A stretch of DNA of 64,000 nt. Origin: Nocardia sp. SYP-A9097. GTDB taxonomy: Bacteria > Actinomycetota > Actinomycetes > Mycobacteriales > Mycobacteriaceae. The DNA lies in assembly GCF_009649815.1 (NCBI RefSeq), contig NZ_WJIC01000006.1, positions 186,001 to 250,000 on the forward strand, written 5' to 3'. The position numbers were made by a program, and so were the translations under genes. Positions 28,287 through 38,200 of this stretch are shown here, one piece after another. The notes under the pieces are model-generated. The model was not told the DNA's origin. It did no database searches and saw only the letters and a list, made by a program, of their open reading frames with translations. Numbering within the stretch: position 1 is the stretch's first letter; the number at the start of each line of letters is the position of its first letter.

Positions 28287-28730
28287 ATGGGACATATCGA
28301 AGCCAGCAGGGACCTGACCGCCGGCCCGGACGCCCTGTGGGCCGTCGTCTCCGATCCGCAGACCTGGGACCGGTGGTTCTCCATTCACGAGCGCTGGCTG
28401 GAGGAGCCGCCCGCCGCGCTGGCGCCGGGCTCCAAGCTGGTCGCCAAGATCCTCATGCTCGGTATGGCGAACAAGATCGAATGGGTGGTGGAGAGCGTCG
28501 ACACCCCGAATCGGCTGGTACTCAGCGGAACCGGCATGGCGGGGGTGAAGGTGCAGTTCGCCTTCGACATCCAGCCCGAGGGTGCCGGCAGCAGGTTCGC
28601 CGTCTCCGGTGACTTCGAGGGCGCGCTCATCAAGGGCGCACTCGGCAAGGCGGTCGAGAAGGACGGCCTGAACCAGCTGGACAAGACCCTCACCGCGCTC
28701 GACGCGCTGGCGACGGCGGCAAGCCAGTGA
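28287..28730 (+). CDS. SRPBCC-family (polyketide cyclase/START-like) protein
   Basis: 147 residues after a GAGGAG site. It begins GHIEASRDLTAGPDALWAVVSDPQTWDRWF, the usual first strand and helix of the SRPBCC helix-grip fold, here given by its ends DLTAGPDALWAVVSDP and WDRWF. The C-terminal long helix is present. The fold binds hydrophobic ligands. Its place inside a beta-oxidation operon suggests it binds or carries the lipid substrate; this is inference. It is related in size to the Rv0910-type proteins. Confidence 0.82.
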   Translation: MGHIEASRDLTAGPDALWAVVSDPQTWDRWFSIHERWLEEPPAALAPGSKLVAKILMLGMANKIEWVVESVDTPNRLVLSGTGMAGVKVQFAFDIQPEGAGSRFAVSGDFEGALIKGALGKAVEKDGLNQLDKTLTALDALATAASQ

Positions 28731-28744
28731 GAGGACAAGGCGAG

Positions 28745-29608
28745 ATGACGGGTACCGCAGTCGAATTCACCGCATCGGGCCTGAATGCCTGGAGCGATGA
28801 GGAGCCCTTCGAGGTCACCGGTGAACGGCTGGCCGAATACGCTGCCGCCACCAACGATCCCATCGAAGCGCATCTGAAAGGCGAAGTGGCAGCGCCGATC
28901 TTCGCCATCGTCCCGGTCTTCGAAGCCATGATGATGCCGGTGCTGGAAGTCGTGCCGATGAATATCTTCGGCCGAGTCGTGCACGGCGAGCAGGACTTTC
29001 ACTTCCACCGGCCGATCAGGCCCGGCGACCGGCTGATATCGCGAGCCAAGGCCATCGGCTACGAGGGGAAGGACAATGGCTCGACCATCACCATCCTCAT
29101 CGAATGCCGGGCGCAGGACGGTGAACTCGTCAATGAGCAGTATCTGACGGCGTTCTTCCGGAATGTGAACGCGGGCCCGAAGGTTGGCGACGGCGCGCCG
29201 GCACATCGCTTCGATCCGGCGCTGACCGAACAGCCGCCCCTCGCGCGGATCGCCGCGCACGTGGACCTGAATCAGACCTTCCGATACTCGCCCGCCTCCG
29301 GTGATCCGGTACCCCTGCACCTGGACGAGCAGGTCGCCAAGGATGCCGGACTGCCCGGCATCATCGCGCACGGTCTGTGCACCATGGCCATGTCCTCCTG
29401 GGGCGTGCTCGCCGCGGTTGGCGGCTCCGATGTCGCCCGGCTGCGCCGCTTCGCCGTGCGCTTCTCCAAGATGGTCTTCCCCGGTGACGACCTGGAGACC
29501 CGGATCTGGCGCCGGAACGCCGAAAAGGGGGAAACCACCTACGCATTCGAGACCGGCCGCGGCGGCGACCTGGTCCTCACCGACGGCCTCGCCGTTATCG
29601 CCGACTGA
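28745..29608 (+). CDS. MaoC-type double hot-dog enoyl-CoA hydratase/dehydratase
   Basis: 287 residues, two hot-dog domains. The N-terminal one is degenerate. The C-terminal one has the hydratase-2 motif as FRYSPASGDPVPLHLD, with Asp187 and His192 as the likely catalytic pair. The usual Asn after Asp is not conserved. It should hydrate an enoyl-CoA to the (R)-3-hydroxyacyl-CoA. The ATG at 28745 has AGGCGAG upstream. A GTG at 28727 overlapping the previous stop is an alternative and would imply tight coupling. Confidence 0.85.
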   Translation: MTGTAVEFTASGLNAWSDEEPFEVTGERLAEYAAATNDPIEAHLKGEVAAPIFAIVPVFEAMMMPVLEVVPMNIFGRVVHGEQDFHFHRPIRPGDRLISRAKAIGYEGKDNGSTITILIECRAQDGELVNEQYLTAFFRNVNAGPKVGDGAPAHRFDPALTEQPPLARIAAHVDLNQTFRYSPASGDPVPLHLDEQVAKDAGLPGIIAHGLCTMAMSSWGVLAAVGGSDVARLRRFAVRFSKMVFPGDDLETRIWRRNAEKGETTYAFETGRGGDLVLTDGLAVIAD

Positions 29609-29626
29609 TTCGTGAAGGAGCGGGAT

Positions 29627-30505
29627 ATGGGTGCACTCGAAGGACGGGTCGCCGTCATCACCGGGGCCGGGCGCGGTATCGGCCGGGAACACGCCCTGCT
29701 GTTCGCACGGGAGGGCGCGGCGGTGGTGGTGAACGATCTGGGTGGCAGTAATGCCGGTGTAGGCAGTGATGCCGGACCCGCGCAGGAGGTGGTGAACGAG
29801 ATTCTCGCCGCAGGGGGGCGAGCCATCGCGAACACCGGCGATGTCGCGGACTGGGCGGGCGCGAAAGACCTTGTCGACCAGGCTGTCTCGGAATTCGGAC
29901 GGCTGGATGTGGTGGTGAACAACGCGGGCATACTGCGCGACGCCTTCATCGCCGGAATGGATGAGGCGCAATGGGATTCGGTGATCGCCGTGCACCTCAA
30001 AGGGCATGCGGCGGTACTGCATCACGCCGCCGCGTACTGGAAGGATCAGTCCAAGGCGGGTAATCAGCCCACCGCGGCGGTCATCAATACCGCGTCCGCC
30101 TCGGGCACCACCGTGCCCAATGCCGGGCAGGCGAACTACGGTGCGGCCAAGGCCGGTATCGCGGCGCTCACCCTGGTCGCGGCCGATGAGCTGGCCCGCT
30201 ATGGCGTGCGCGTGAACGCCATCGCGCCCATTGCCCGTACGCGTCTCACCCTCGCCACACCCGGTATGGGCGCGATGCTGGCCGCCGAGGCGGATGCGTT
30301 GGAGGAAGGTGGTTTCGATGCCTTCAGTCCTGCCAATATCTCCCCGCTGGTGGCGTACCTTGCCACCGAGAAGTGCCCGATCACCGGGAAGGTATTCGCC
30401 GTACAGGGCGGGGCCATCTCCGAACTGGCGGGCTGGCACGACGTGAAGACCATCGAAACCGAAGGCCCCTGGCTGCTCGACGATATCGCCGGCCAACTGC
30501 CCTGA
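29627..30505 (+). CDS. SDR, MFE-2-type 3-hydroxyacyl-CoA dehydrogenase
   Basis: 292 residues from the ATG at 29627 after AAGGAG. It has the Rossmann motif ITGAGRGIGREHALLFAREGA, in which TGAGRGIG binds NAD. VVVNDLGG follows, and then NNAG, TASASG and the catalytic YGAAK (Tyr171, Lys175). The long loop after GG and the VVNDLGG motif match the dehydrogenase unit of peroxisomal multifunctional enzyme 2 and its steroid-catabolic relatives in actinobacteria. It follows the MaoC hydratase in the pathway order expected for (R)-specific beta-oxidation. Confidence 0.88.
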   Translation: MGALEGRVAVITGAGRGIGREHALLFAREGAAVVVNDLGGSNAGVGSDAGPAQEVVNEILAAGGRAIANTGDVADWAGAKDLVDQAVSEFGRLDVVVNNAGILRDAFIAGMDEAQWDSVIAVHLKGHAAVLHHAAAYWKDQSKAGNQPTAAVINTASASGTTVPNAGQANYGAAKAGIAALTLVAADELARYGVRVNAIAPIARTRLTLATPGMGAMLAAEADALEEGGFDAFSPANISPLVAYLATEKCPITGKVFAVQGGAISELAGWHDVKTIETEGPWLLDDIAGQLP

Positions 30506-30524
30506 AACCACTTGGAGAACAACG

Positions 30525-31787
30525 ATGTTCGAATGGTCCGAGACCGATGAACTGATCCGTGACGCGGTACGGACCTTCATCGACAAGGAGATCCGCCCGC
30601 ACCTGGAAGCCCTCGACAGCGGTGACATGCTGCCGTACCCGATCCTCCGGAAACTGTTCAGCCAGTTCGGAATCGACACGGTGGGTGCGGAGGTGGTCGC
30701 CGAACTCATTGCCAGGCAACGCAAGCGGGAAGAGGCACGCGCGGCGGGCGAACCGCTGCCGGAGAAGCCCGGGAAGAAGTCCGGCGACGGTGGCCCGTTC
30801 GCCGGGCAGGAATCGATGATGGCGGTACTCATCAGCGAACTCTCCGGCGTCTGCATGGGCGTGGTCACCGCGCTGGGCGTGAGTATCGGTCTCGGCGCGA
30901 CCACCATCATGTCGCGTGGCACCCTCGCGCAGCAGGAACGCTGGCTCGCCGATATCGTGACCATGAAAAAGGTTGCGGCGTGGGCGATTACCGAACCCGA
31001 CTCCGGCTCGGACGCCTTCGGCGGTATGAAAACCTATGTGCGCCGCGATGGTGACGACTACATCCTCAACGGTCGGAAGACGTTCATCACCAACGGCCCG
31101 TACGCCGATACCGTCATCGTCTACGCCAAACTCGACCAGGGCGACGGCGGCGGCAAACGCGACCGCAAGGTGCTGACCTTCGTACTCGACAAGGGTATGG
31201 CGGGTTTCACCCAGGGCAAACCGTTCAAGAAGATGGGCCTGCACGCCTCACCCACCGGTGAGCTGTTCTTCGACAATGTGCGCCTGTCCCGGGACCGGCT
31301 GCTCGGCGAGACCGAACAGCATGAGGGCGGCGACGGAAGGGAAAGCGCCCGTTCGAGTTTCACCGCCGAACGGGTCGGCGTCGCCTTCATGGCCTTGGGC
31401 ATCGTGAACGAATGTCACCGGCTCAGTGTGGAATACGCCAAGACCCGCAAGTTGTGGGGCCAGGAGATCGGCCGCTTCCAGCTGATCCAGCTCAAACTGG
31501 CGAAGATGGAGGTCGCCCGCATCAATATTCAGAATATGGTCTTCAATATTCTCGAACGCGGCCGTGCCGGTAAACCACCGACCCTCGCCGAGGCGTCGGC
31601 CATGAAGCTGTACTGCTCCGAAACCGCCACCGAGGTAGCCATGGACGCCGTCCAGCTGTTCGGCGGCAATGGCTACATGTCGGAGTACCACGTCGAGCAA
31701 CTCGCGCGAGATGCCAAGTCGCTCATGATCTATGCGGGCAGCAATGAAATCCAGGTCACGCATGTGGCGAAGGGACTGCTCGCCTGA
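30525..31787 (+). CDS. Acyl-CoA dehydrogenase
   Basis: 420 residues. It contains AWAITEPDSGSDAFG (substrate and flavin loop), TFITNGPYADTVIVYA, and QLFGGNGYMSEYHVEQLARDAK near the C-terminus. The usual catalytic glutamate of IYEGT is Ala404 here (IYAGSNEIQ). Glu282 in FTAERVG lies where isovaleryl- and long-chain-type enzymes hold their base, so activity is probably kept. A disordered charged insert (about residues 65-90) follows the first helices. It is the last gene of the operon and should catalyse the first alpha,beta-dehydrogenation of an unknown acyl-CoA. Confidence 0.9.
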   Translation: MFEWSETDELIRDAVRTFIDKEIRPHLEALDSGDMLPYPILRKLFSQFGIDTVGAEVVAELIARQRKREEARAAGEPLPEKPGKKSGDGGPFAGQESMMAVLISELSGVCMGVVTALGVSIGLGATTIMSRGTLAQQERWLADIVTMKKVAAWAITEPDSGSDAFGGMKTYVRRDGDDYILNGRKTFITNGPYADTVIVYAKLDQGDGGGKRDRKVLTFVLDKGMAGFTQGKPFKKMGLHASPTGELFFDNVRLSRDRLLGETEQHEGGDGRESARSSFTAERVGVAFMALGIVNECHRLSVEYAKTRKLWGQEIGRFQLIQLKLAKMEVARINIQNMVFNILERGRAGKPPTLAEASAMKLYCSETATEVAMDAVQLFGGNGYMSEYHVEQLARDAKSLMIYAGSNEIQVTHVAKGLLA

Positions 31788-31806
31788 GGCCACCGCCGCC
31801 CAGTAG

Positions 31807-32625
31807 CTATCGCTTGCGGGCCATACCGCAGGCGATGAGCTGCTCCCACACCGTCATATCGTGGACGCCCGCGCCGATACGGGTCACCGCGCCCGATTCC
31901 GCTGTGGTGCGCCACAATCCGCACGGGACCAGGCCGGGCTCGAGGATTTCGAGATCGCCGAAGAGTCCCCGGATCTCGTCATCGGTGCGCCAGCGGCCGC
32001 GCCCGAAGGTGGTTTGCAGCATCTCCTCGGCGGCCTTGGTCTCGGCATTGTCGCCCGACCGGAAGTGCGAGACGTAGAACATGCTGCCGGGCGCGACCTC
32101 CGCGTTCCAGAAGCGCACCACCTCGGCGGGTTTCTCCTCATCCTGGAGGTGATGCAGTGTGGCACTGAAGATCACACCGACCGGCTGTTCGAAATCGATG
32201 AGCCGCAACACTTCCGGGCGCTTGCGAATATCGGCCGGATCATGCAGATCCGCCTGGATCACCATGGTGGTCTGCTCATCGGCGAGCAGTGCACGGCCGT
32301 GCGCCAGCACGATCGGATCATTGTCGATGTAGACCACCCGCGCATCGGGGATCCAGCGCTGCGCGACCTGATGCACATTGTCCGCCGTCGGCAGGCCACT
32401 GCCCATATCGAGGAACTGCCGGATCCCGAGCCGGGTCATTTCCTCGACCGCGCGCACCAGCGCATGCCGGTTCGAGAAGGCGATGGCCACCGATCCGGGT
32501 AGGTCGTTCTTGAAGAAGTCCCCGACCTCGCGGTCGACGGCATAGTTGTCCTGTCCGCCGAGCAGATAGTCGTAGACGCGGGCAATACTCGGTTTCGCCT
32601 GATTCACGTGTTCGTCATCGACCAT
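31807..32625 (-). CDS. SAM-dependent methyltransferase, DUF574 family
   Basis: 272 residues. It starts with the family hallmark PSIARVYDYLLGGQDNYAVDRE, shown here by its core VYDYLLGGQDNYAVDRE. FLDMGSGLPTADNVH (motif I, SAM binding) and VVYIDNDPIVLAHG (acidic loop) follow. DUF574 proteins are very numerous in Nocardia and Streptomyces and are assumed to methylate small molecules; substrates are unknown. It is convergent with the acyl-CoA dehydrogenase gene, 19 bp away, and seems monocistronic. Confidence 0.9.
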   Translation of the reverse strand: MVDDEHVNQAKPSIARVYDYLLGGQDNYAVDREVGDFFKNDLPGSVAIAFSNRHALVRAVEEMTRLGIRQFLDMGSGLPTADNVHQVAQRWIPDARVVYIDNDPIVLAHGRALLADEQTTMVIQADLHDPADIRKRPEVLRLIDFEQPVGVIFSATLHHLQDEEKPAEVVRFWNAEVAPGSMFYVSHFRSGDNAETKAAEEMLQTTFGRGRWRTDDEIRGLFGDLEILEPGLVPCGLWRTTAESGAVTRIGAGVHDMTVWEQLIACGMARKR

Positions 32626-32709
32626 CTGAAAACACCCCTCTCCGCGGGACCCCGTTGTCCGGACATATGTATGAAATCGTACGAGTTTCGCGGTGGGCCG
32701 GTTGGGTTT

Positions 32710-33570
32710 TCAGACAGCGCGCAGACGGGTGCGGCTGGCATACACATGCTCGGCGATGAGCGTGGCAATACGATCCGGTGCCTCCAGCATGGGGACGTGA
32801 CCCACATCGTGCATGACGATCCGGTCCGCCGAATCCGGCAGCTCCCGCAGGAACCGCTTGGCGTAGGCGCGATACGGAATCACCCGATCATGTTCGCACA
32901 TCAGCAGGCGCACAGGGGTTTTCAGGGTCGACAGATCCTCCAGATCCGGTGCGCGCAGGACGCCGGCGATCATCGGCAGCATGGCCGAGCAGTGCAGTGC
33001 CGAGGTGATGGCCGCCTCGATGGCACGGCGCGGTGCGGCGGCCGTGTTCTTGCTCAACACCATTGCCACCGCCTGCCGCACCGGCGCGCTGAACGTGATG
33101 GCATCGGGCAGCAGTTTGCCGACCTCCACCACCGGCACCAGCGACAGGAATTTCAAACCCACCCGAACCTGCAGCACGGACGGGGTATGCCAGCCACCCG
33201 CCGGGGCGATAGCGGTGAGGGTGCGGGCCCGGCCGCGGCGCGCCAGCTCGAAGCCGACCCAGCCGCCGAGCGAATTGCCCGCGATATGGCAGGTGCGCCA
33301 GCCCAATTCGTCCAGCTGGTTCTCCACCCGATCGGCAAGGGCGCTGACATCGAGGTACCAGCCGTCGAAATCCGGTCCGCCCCAATGCCCGGCGAAGGCC
33401 GGAGCGAACACCTCGCAATGACTGGACATCCGGTCCGCCACCTGCTCCCAGCAGTGCGGCGACAGCATGAATCCGTGCAACAGGAGCAGCGGATCACCCG
33501 AGCCGGTGTGAATCGCGCGCATGGGCGCGAGCGGGGTGGTGGGCTTGGCAGGGCCTGACGTCATCGTCAT
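32710..33570 (-). CDS. Alpha/beta-fold hydrolase
   Basis: 286 residues from the ATG at 33570, which has AGGAAGGGG just upstream; an earlier in-frame ATG at 33597 is less likely. It has LLLLHGFMLSPHCW (oxyanion loop), the nucleophile elbow AGNSLGGWVGFELA, CEHDRVIPY (Asp) and DVGHVPMLEAP (His). It is therefore a complete serine-hydrolase triad of the epoxide hydrolase/esterase/C-C hydrolase type. Substrate unknown. It is divergent from xthA. Confidence 0.86.
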   Translation of the reverse strand: MTMTSGPAKPTTPLAPMRAIHTGSGDPLLLLHGFMLSPHCWEQVADRMSSHCEVFAPAFAGHWGGPDFDGWYLDVSALADRVENQLDELGWRTCHIAGNSLGGWVGFELARRGRARTLTAIAPAGGWHTPSVLQVRVGLKFLSLVPVVEVGKLLPDAITFSAPVRQAVAMVLSKNTAAAPRRAIEAAITSALHCSAMLPMIAGVLRAPDLEDLSTLKTPVRLLMCEHDRVIPYRAYAKRFLRELPDSADRIVMHDVGHVPMLEAPDRIATLIAEHVYASRTRLRAV

Positions 33571-33633
33571 CACCCCTTCCTGGACCTCGATGTCCACGGA
33601 GAAGGTTGGATACCGGCATTGTACGTTTGGGGG

Positions 33634-34488
33634 GTGCCCAAAATCCTCAGCTCGGTAAACGTCAATGGCGTGCGCGCCGCGGCCCCCAAGGGATTGCTCG
33701 CCTGGCTAGCGGTCACCGAGGCCGACATCATCTGCCTCCAGGAGACCCGGGCTACCGACGAGCAAACCCGTAGCGTGCTGGCGCCCGCCCTGGATGCGGG
33801 CTGGTTCCTGTCGCACGCCGAGCCGGGCATCAAGGGCCGCGCCGGCGTCGCCATCCTGTCCCGCCGCGAACCCGATGCCGTACGCATCGGCGTCGGCGCC
33901 TTCGAGGGCGAAACCTGGACCCCCGTAACGGAATTCGCCGAACTCGGCCGCTACATCGAAGCCGATTTCGACGACCTCACCGCAGCCTCGGTCTACGTAC
34001 ACACCGGCGAAGCCGACACCCCGCTACAGGACGAGAAGTACCGCTTCCTCGACGCCATCGGCGCCCGCATGACAAGCATCGACCACGACTTCGTCATCAG
34101 CGGTGACTGGAACATCGGGCACACCGAACTGGACATCAAGAACTGGAAAGGCAACCTCAAGAACGCCGGCTTCCTCCCCCAGGAACGCGCCTGGGTCTCC
34201 TCCATGCTGGCCGCCGGCTACGTCGATGTAGTCCGCGAACTGAACCCCGGCGTCCCCGGCCCCTACAGCTGGCACTCCTACCGCGGCCGCGCCTTCGACA
34301 ATGACGCTGGTTGGCGGATCGACGCGGTTTACCAAAAGAAAAGTATCACAGCCCGGGCTGTGTCTGCACGGGTCGAGAAGGCGGCGACTTACGCCGAGCG
34401 CTGGTCCGATCACGCACCGGTCACTGTGGAGTACGCAGAGAGCCTGATCAGAGTCCCTGTTGCTGAGCGTGCACTCTCGGCTGTGTGA
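33634..34488 (+). CDS. xthA: Exonuclease III (XthA), chimeric: 3' end supplied by a prophage
   Basis: 284 residues from the GTG at 33634. The AP endonuclease/3'-5' exonuclease active site is present: ICLQETRA (Glu), SGDWNIGHTELDIKNW (Asp, Asn), WRID with Asp230, and SDHAPV with His260, matching E. coli Asp229 and His259. Up to codon 230 it is host-like. After WRID the sequence changes to AVYQKKS..., of lower GC, then returns to VEKAATYAERWSDHAPVTVEY, whose core TYAERWSDHAPVTVEY is conserved. An extra 15-residue tail follows. The native 3' end (WRIDYQLARGD...VQYR) lies at 48991-49119. The catalytic His is therefore encoded by the inserted element. The enzyme is probably still active. Confidence 0.93.
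   Translation: MPKILSSVNVNGVRAAAPKGLLAWLAVTEADIICLQETRATDEQTRSVLAPALDAGWFLSHAEPGIKGRAGVAILSRREPDAVRIGVGAFEGETWTPVTEFAELGRYIEADFDDLTAASVYVHTGEADTPLQDEKYRFLDAIGARMTSIDHDFVISGDWNIGHTELDIKNWKGNLKNAGFLPQERAWVSSMLAAGYVDVVRELNPGVPGPYSWHSYRGRAFDNDAGWRIDAVYQKKSITARAVSARVEKAATYAERWSDHAPVTVEYAESLIRVPVAERALSAV
34312..34322. other. Left attachment site (attL core) of element E1 in xthA
   Basis: TGGCGGATCGA in xthA codons 227-230 recurs as TGGAGGATCGA at 48991-49001 (10 of 11 bases). Host-like coding lies left of this copy and right of the other copy, so the crossover occurred within it. The short core fits a large serine integrase. Confidence 0.75.
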
Positions 34489-34548
34489 GAGATCTAGGGC
34501 ACCGAACGGCCTTGTGAGGCAAGTCATCACACGGGCAGAGTGGCAGGT

Positions 34549-34718
34549 GTGAAGCTGACCATCACTGATCAACACGGCGACCCCCACGACTATGACGAGG
34601 CCGATCGAGTGCAGACGCTTGAATACGACAAGGACACCAAACGGCCGTGGTGAAGTTCGAGGACGGAACCGCGACACGCTACGACAACGCCGATAGCGTC
34701 TACGTCAAATTCGGCTGA
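34549..34718 (+). pseudogene. Small phage protein gene broken by a 1-nt frameshift
   Basis: A GTG at 34549 opens KLTITDQHGDPHDYDEADR...LEYDKDT. A stop follows shortly, while another frame continues as AVVKFEDGTATRYDNADSVYVKFG to a TGA at 34718. Restoring one base near 34638 joins both parts into a single coherent ~56-residue acidic protein. I do not recognise the family. The break could be real decay or a sequencing error in the AAACGG stretch. Confidence 0.55.
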
Positions 34719-34894
34719 TCCAACCGCTGATAGGTTCCGTGAGACCGGCCGCCGGGGTCGATTACCCAATCTGGGGCAGGCATTCTGCGTACGCTTCCCT
34801 GCGTCCGGCCCCCAGCCGCACTCGATGGCCGCACTCGATGAACGACTCATCCCAACCGGCCCCAAAACCATGAGATCAGACATAGATTGACGCG

Positions 34895-35226
34895 ATGGCC
34901 GACCTCGCGGACTGCTCGCCGTTCAGGGAGATATTTGCTCAACTCGACAGGATCGAGCGGAAGCTAGATCAGCTCGAACGTGCTCAGAATTCCGCCAGAC
35001 AAAACACGCTGGTGGAGAGAGCCTCAGCCCCGAGACAGTCCAAGCCCGCGACAAGCTCCGCACTGTTGGAACACATGACTCGCACTGAAGCCGCCCAGTA
35101 CCTTCGCGTCAGCCCGAGCACCCTTGCCAACTGGGCTTCGGCGGGGACTGGTCCAAATATGCGGAAGCTTGCGGGCGGGCGGTTCTGTACAAACGTTCTG
35201 ACCTGGACGACTTCATCGCATCCTAG
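34895..35226 (+). pseudogene. Excisionase-like MerR/HTH-17 protein gene, frameshifted
   Basis: The ATG at 34895 begins a short coiled-coil region (FAQLDRIERKLDQLERAQ) and then a DNA-binding HTH-17 domain: MTRTEAAQYLRVSPSTLANWASAGTGP. After MRKLAGG the frame is lost. The expected ending AVLYKRSDLDDFIAS is readable in the next frame and stops at 35226, directly before the convergent tape-measure gene. The break is in GCGGGCGGGCGG. The position beside attL and the domain type suggest a recombination directionality factor for the E1 integrase, now damaged unless the shift is a sequencing error. Confidence 0.65.
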
Positions 35227-35228
35227 GG

Positions 35229-38200
35229 CTAGCGACGGATGTACGACTTGGATTGCCGTTTCTGCTCAACTCGAAACGCCTGCATAGCCGCTGGAACATC
35301 CGCCACGTTGAACGTGACATTGGGCCGCGTGTGAATCATGCGTTCGATCTCTGCCCGGGTCGGGGTATCGCCACCACCCTGAGCGGGTTGCAACTGCGAC
35401 CCTGCAAACGCCTGAAGTTGACTGGGAGAGTTGAAGATTGGCTCTGGCGAAGAGCTTAGGTTCACTGCCATGCCGCCGGGCGGCAACCAGCCGCCAGTGT
35501 CGTACACCGCAGCACTCTTCAGGTTCTTGACCCACTCCGGTAGCTCAGCAGACTTGTTGTAGCCGAGCTGACCTAGAAAAGAGCTAGCGCCGAACGATCC
35601 GAGGTTCTGAAGTGCTTGGGAGACAGACGAATTCGAGTCTCCAGAAGAGGAACTCAGCTCTACTGCCTTGTCCGCTACATCCCACCAGTGAGAACTACCG
35701 ATCTTGCTGGGTAGCTGTTCCTTGAACGCGTCGAAGATGGAACCGACGACGTTGGAAGCGAACGTGGTAAGAATGCTCTTCACGCTCTTGGTAGAGCTGG
35801 AGCTAGAATCATCACCGTTCTCTAGCTTGTCGATAGCCGCTTGAAGCGCGGTATCCGCTACTTGCTTATCGGCATCGGTCGATTCTGGATTGTCGTAAAC
35901 TTCGTTGCGGCTCTTGTTCGCAGACTCGACAGCTTGAAGATTAGACGCGTACGACTTCTCTTCATCGGTGTAATGCTTAGACAAAGCCGGGGCTTGCGGT
36001 GCGACACGGTTGCCGCCCTCAATCTGACCTTGCTTGTCTTTCTGCTCTTGCTTCTTGACAACCTTATTTTGGGCTGAAGTGACATCCAGATCAGCTTTAC
36101 GCCTATCAGAATCCGAAGATTTCGAGTTAGCGTAAACCTTATCCCGGTTCTCTTTCGCCTGGTTCACGGATTCTTGAAGCTGAAGTAGTTCCAGCTCGTC
36201 ATCATCAGTCCATTCGATCAACTTCCCGCCGGTCGTCAGCGAGCTAATGCCCGCGATCAACGAGTTTGGCAAGTGGAACTTGGCTGTGAATTGCGAGTCA
36301 GCTGCTCCGGCACGTCCACCACCGATACCCGAAGTACCTTTAGCGCCGCCGGATTCCACATTCATACCGGCGATAGTCGCCGCCATATGCGACCCAGACG
36401 TACCAACTTGGAACCATGTACCACTCGGACCTAGACCGGTTTCTAGCCCGGCTGTAGCGCCATCCATGAGAGTGTTCGTGGTGTAAAGCCGTTTAGCGAC
36501 TCGACCCAAACCCATAGCGACCTGCTGCAAGAATCCAACAAAGCCTGAGCAATCAAATTGGGTAGGACCAACACCACCCCACTTGTAAGGGTGGCCTTCC
36601 ATATCTTGAGCGGCTTTGACGGCTTCAGTGATTCCATAGGGTGTTCCACCCTTAGCGAACTTGAATCCGCCTGCTAGCGCGCGAGCACGAAGCCCGTACA
36701 TAGCGTTTTGTCCGCCGACCGCATCGACCTCTTTGGCAGTCCACACGTGTTCACCATGGGAGAGCATCGCGGGAATAGAGTCAGATGTACCAGTGCCAGC
36801 ACCGGAAATCGAGCCACCTACCGCGTAATGCTGGTATCCGGACTCCGGAGAAAACGGGGCAGCATTATTACGGACGTTCGGATCATTGATACCGCGCTGA
36901 ATCCTGGTGTAAGTCTCGACAACATCGAAATTCTTATCCGGGATTTTCAGGTCAACTATCTTTTGGATCGCTTTAAGAACATCATCGGTCGGTGCGATGA
37001 TCCGGAAAACGCCTGGTTGGCCGGTAACCTCTTCGACCTTCGCATGAGCCGCGTTCAACGCATCTAGTACTTGTTGTCGGCCCTCTTCTTTGATCGGTAC
37101 CGTAATACCGTTCTGGCCGGTACGCTGCGACTCTTCAAGCGCGACCTTGATAGCCGCAAGCTTCTGGGTGATGTTTCCGTCACCTTGGAGCGTCGCAAGA
37201 AATTGGATGTTCTTCGGAACCAAATTGATCGATGCGGCAAGAGCCGTAATCTGATCTTCGTTAAGCCCAGTCGCTTGAGCAAGAGCCTTGAACTGATCAA
37301 CGTTCTTCGCGAGCGTATCGTTTAGGGCTTTCTGATCACCGGTAGAAGCAATATCAAGAGTTGTCTTCTTGATATTGTCGAGAATCGACTTTAGTTTGTC
37401 ACCATTCGTGGTCGCAGTATCAATCTGACCGTCTTTAATCAGTTGATCGCCGAAGCCCTTGGCCTTATCCCAGGTGTCTTGTGTGGCGTCTGCTGTATCT
37501 CGCAACACTTGGTTGTATGCCTGAAGAGCATCCCCGACGTCGACCGGCTTACCGCTCAACGCGTCGAGAGCACGTTTCATCGCGGATAGTCGTTGGTCGG
37601 CGGTTGACGACTCGTCAGCTAGTACCGAGATAGCTTCCGACAATGTGCCGAAGCCTGGGGTAGAGACCTTTGCCTCACTGGTGGCGCGTTGCAACTCGTC
37701 TCGGGTATTCCGGATAGACGCTGCGACATCCGCGCCAGCATCCCCGGTCTTCTCGAAAGCGGAGATCAAAGCATCGTATTTCACTCCACCCTCGGCGACG
37801 ATCGGACCAAGGTCCGACATCTCAAGTTTTTGATCTTTCAACACCTTTTTGAGGGTGTCGTTTTGATCGATCGCGCGCTGTACCGAATCGTATTGTTTGT
37901 TTACATCAGCCGCGTTCCAGGTAAAAATCTTCTTCTGGAACGAAGACCAAGGGGAATGGCCTTCGTTAGCGACCTCTGTAATAGAGGCTAGATTGCTTTC
38001 TAACAGCTTCCTGGCAGCGGACTTAGCATTAGCGTCAAGAGCGCCACGGCTTTGGTCTAGAGCAGCACTGAATTGAAGTTGTGCCTTAGACCCTTGGATA
38101 GTCGCGGTCGATAGCGCGTCCTGGACTCGCTTAGCTTGGTCAGCATCAGACTTGTAAGCCATCAACCCGGCACCAGCGGCCAACAACGCGATACCCCACG

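Noticed and set aside
28287..28730. Reading the SRPBCC gene as a toxin of a toxin-antitoxin pair
   Set aside because: Some relatives carry that label, but there is no antitoxin gene next to it and the operon context is beta-oxidation.
28385..30964. 859-codon minus-strand frame opposite the acyl-CoA operon
   Set aside because: Antisense to four recognisable enzymes; no domain pattern or ribosome binding site.
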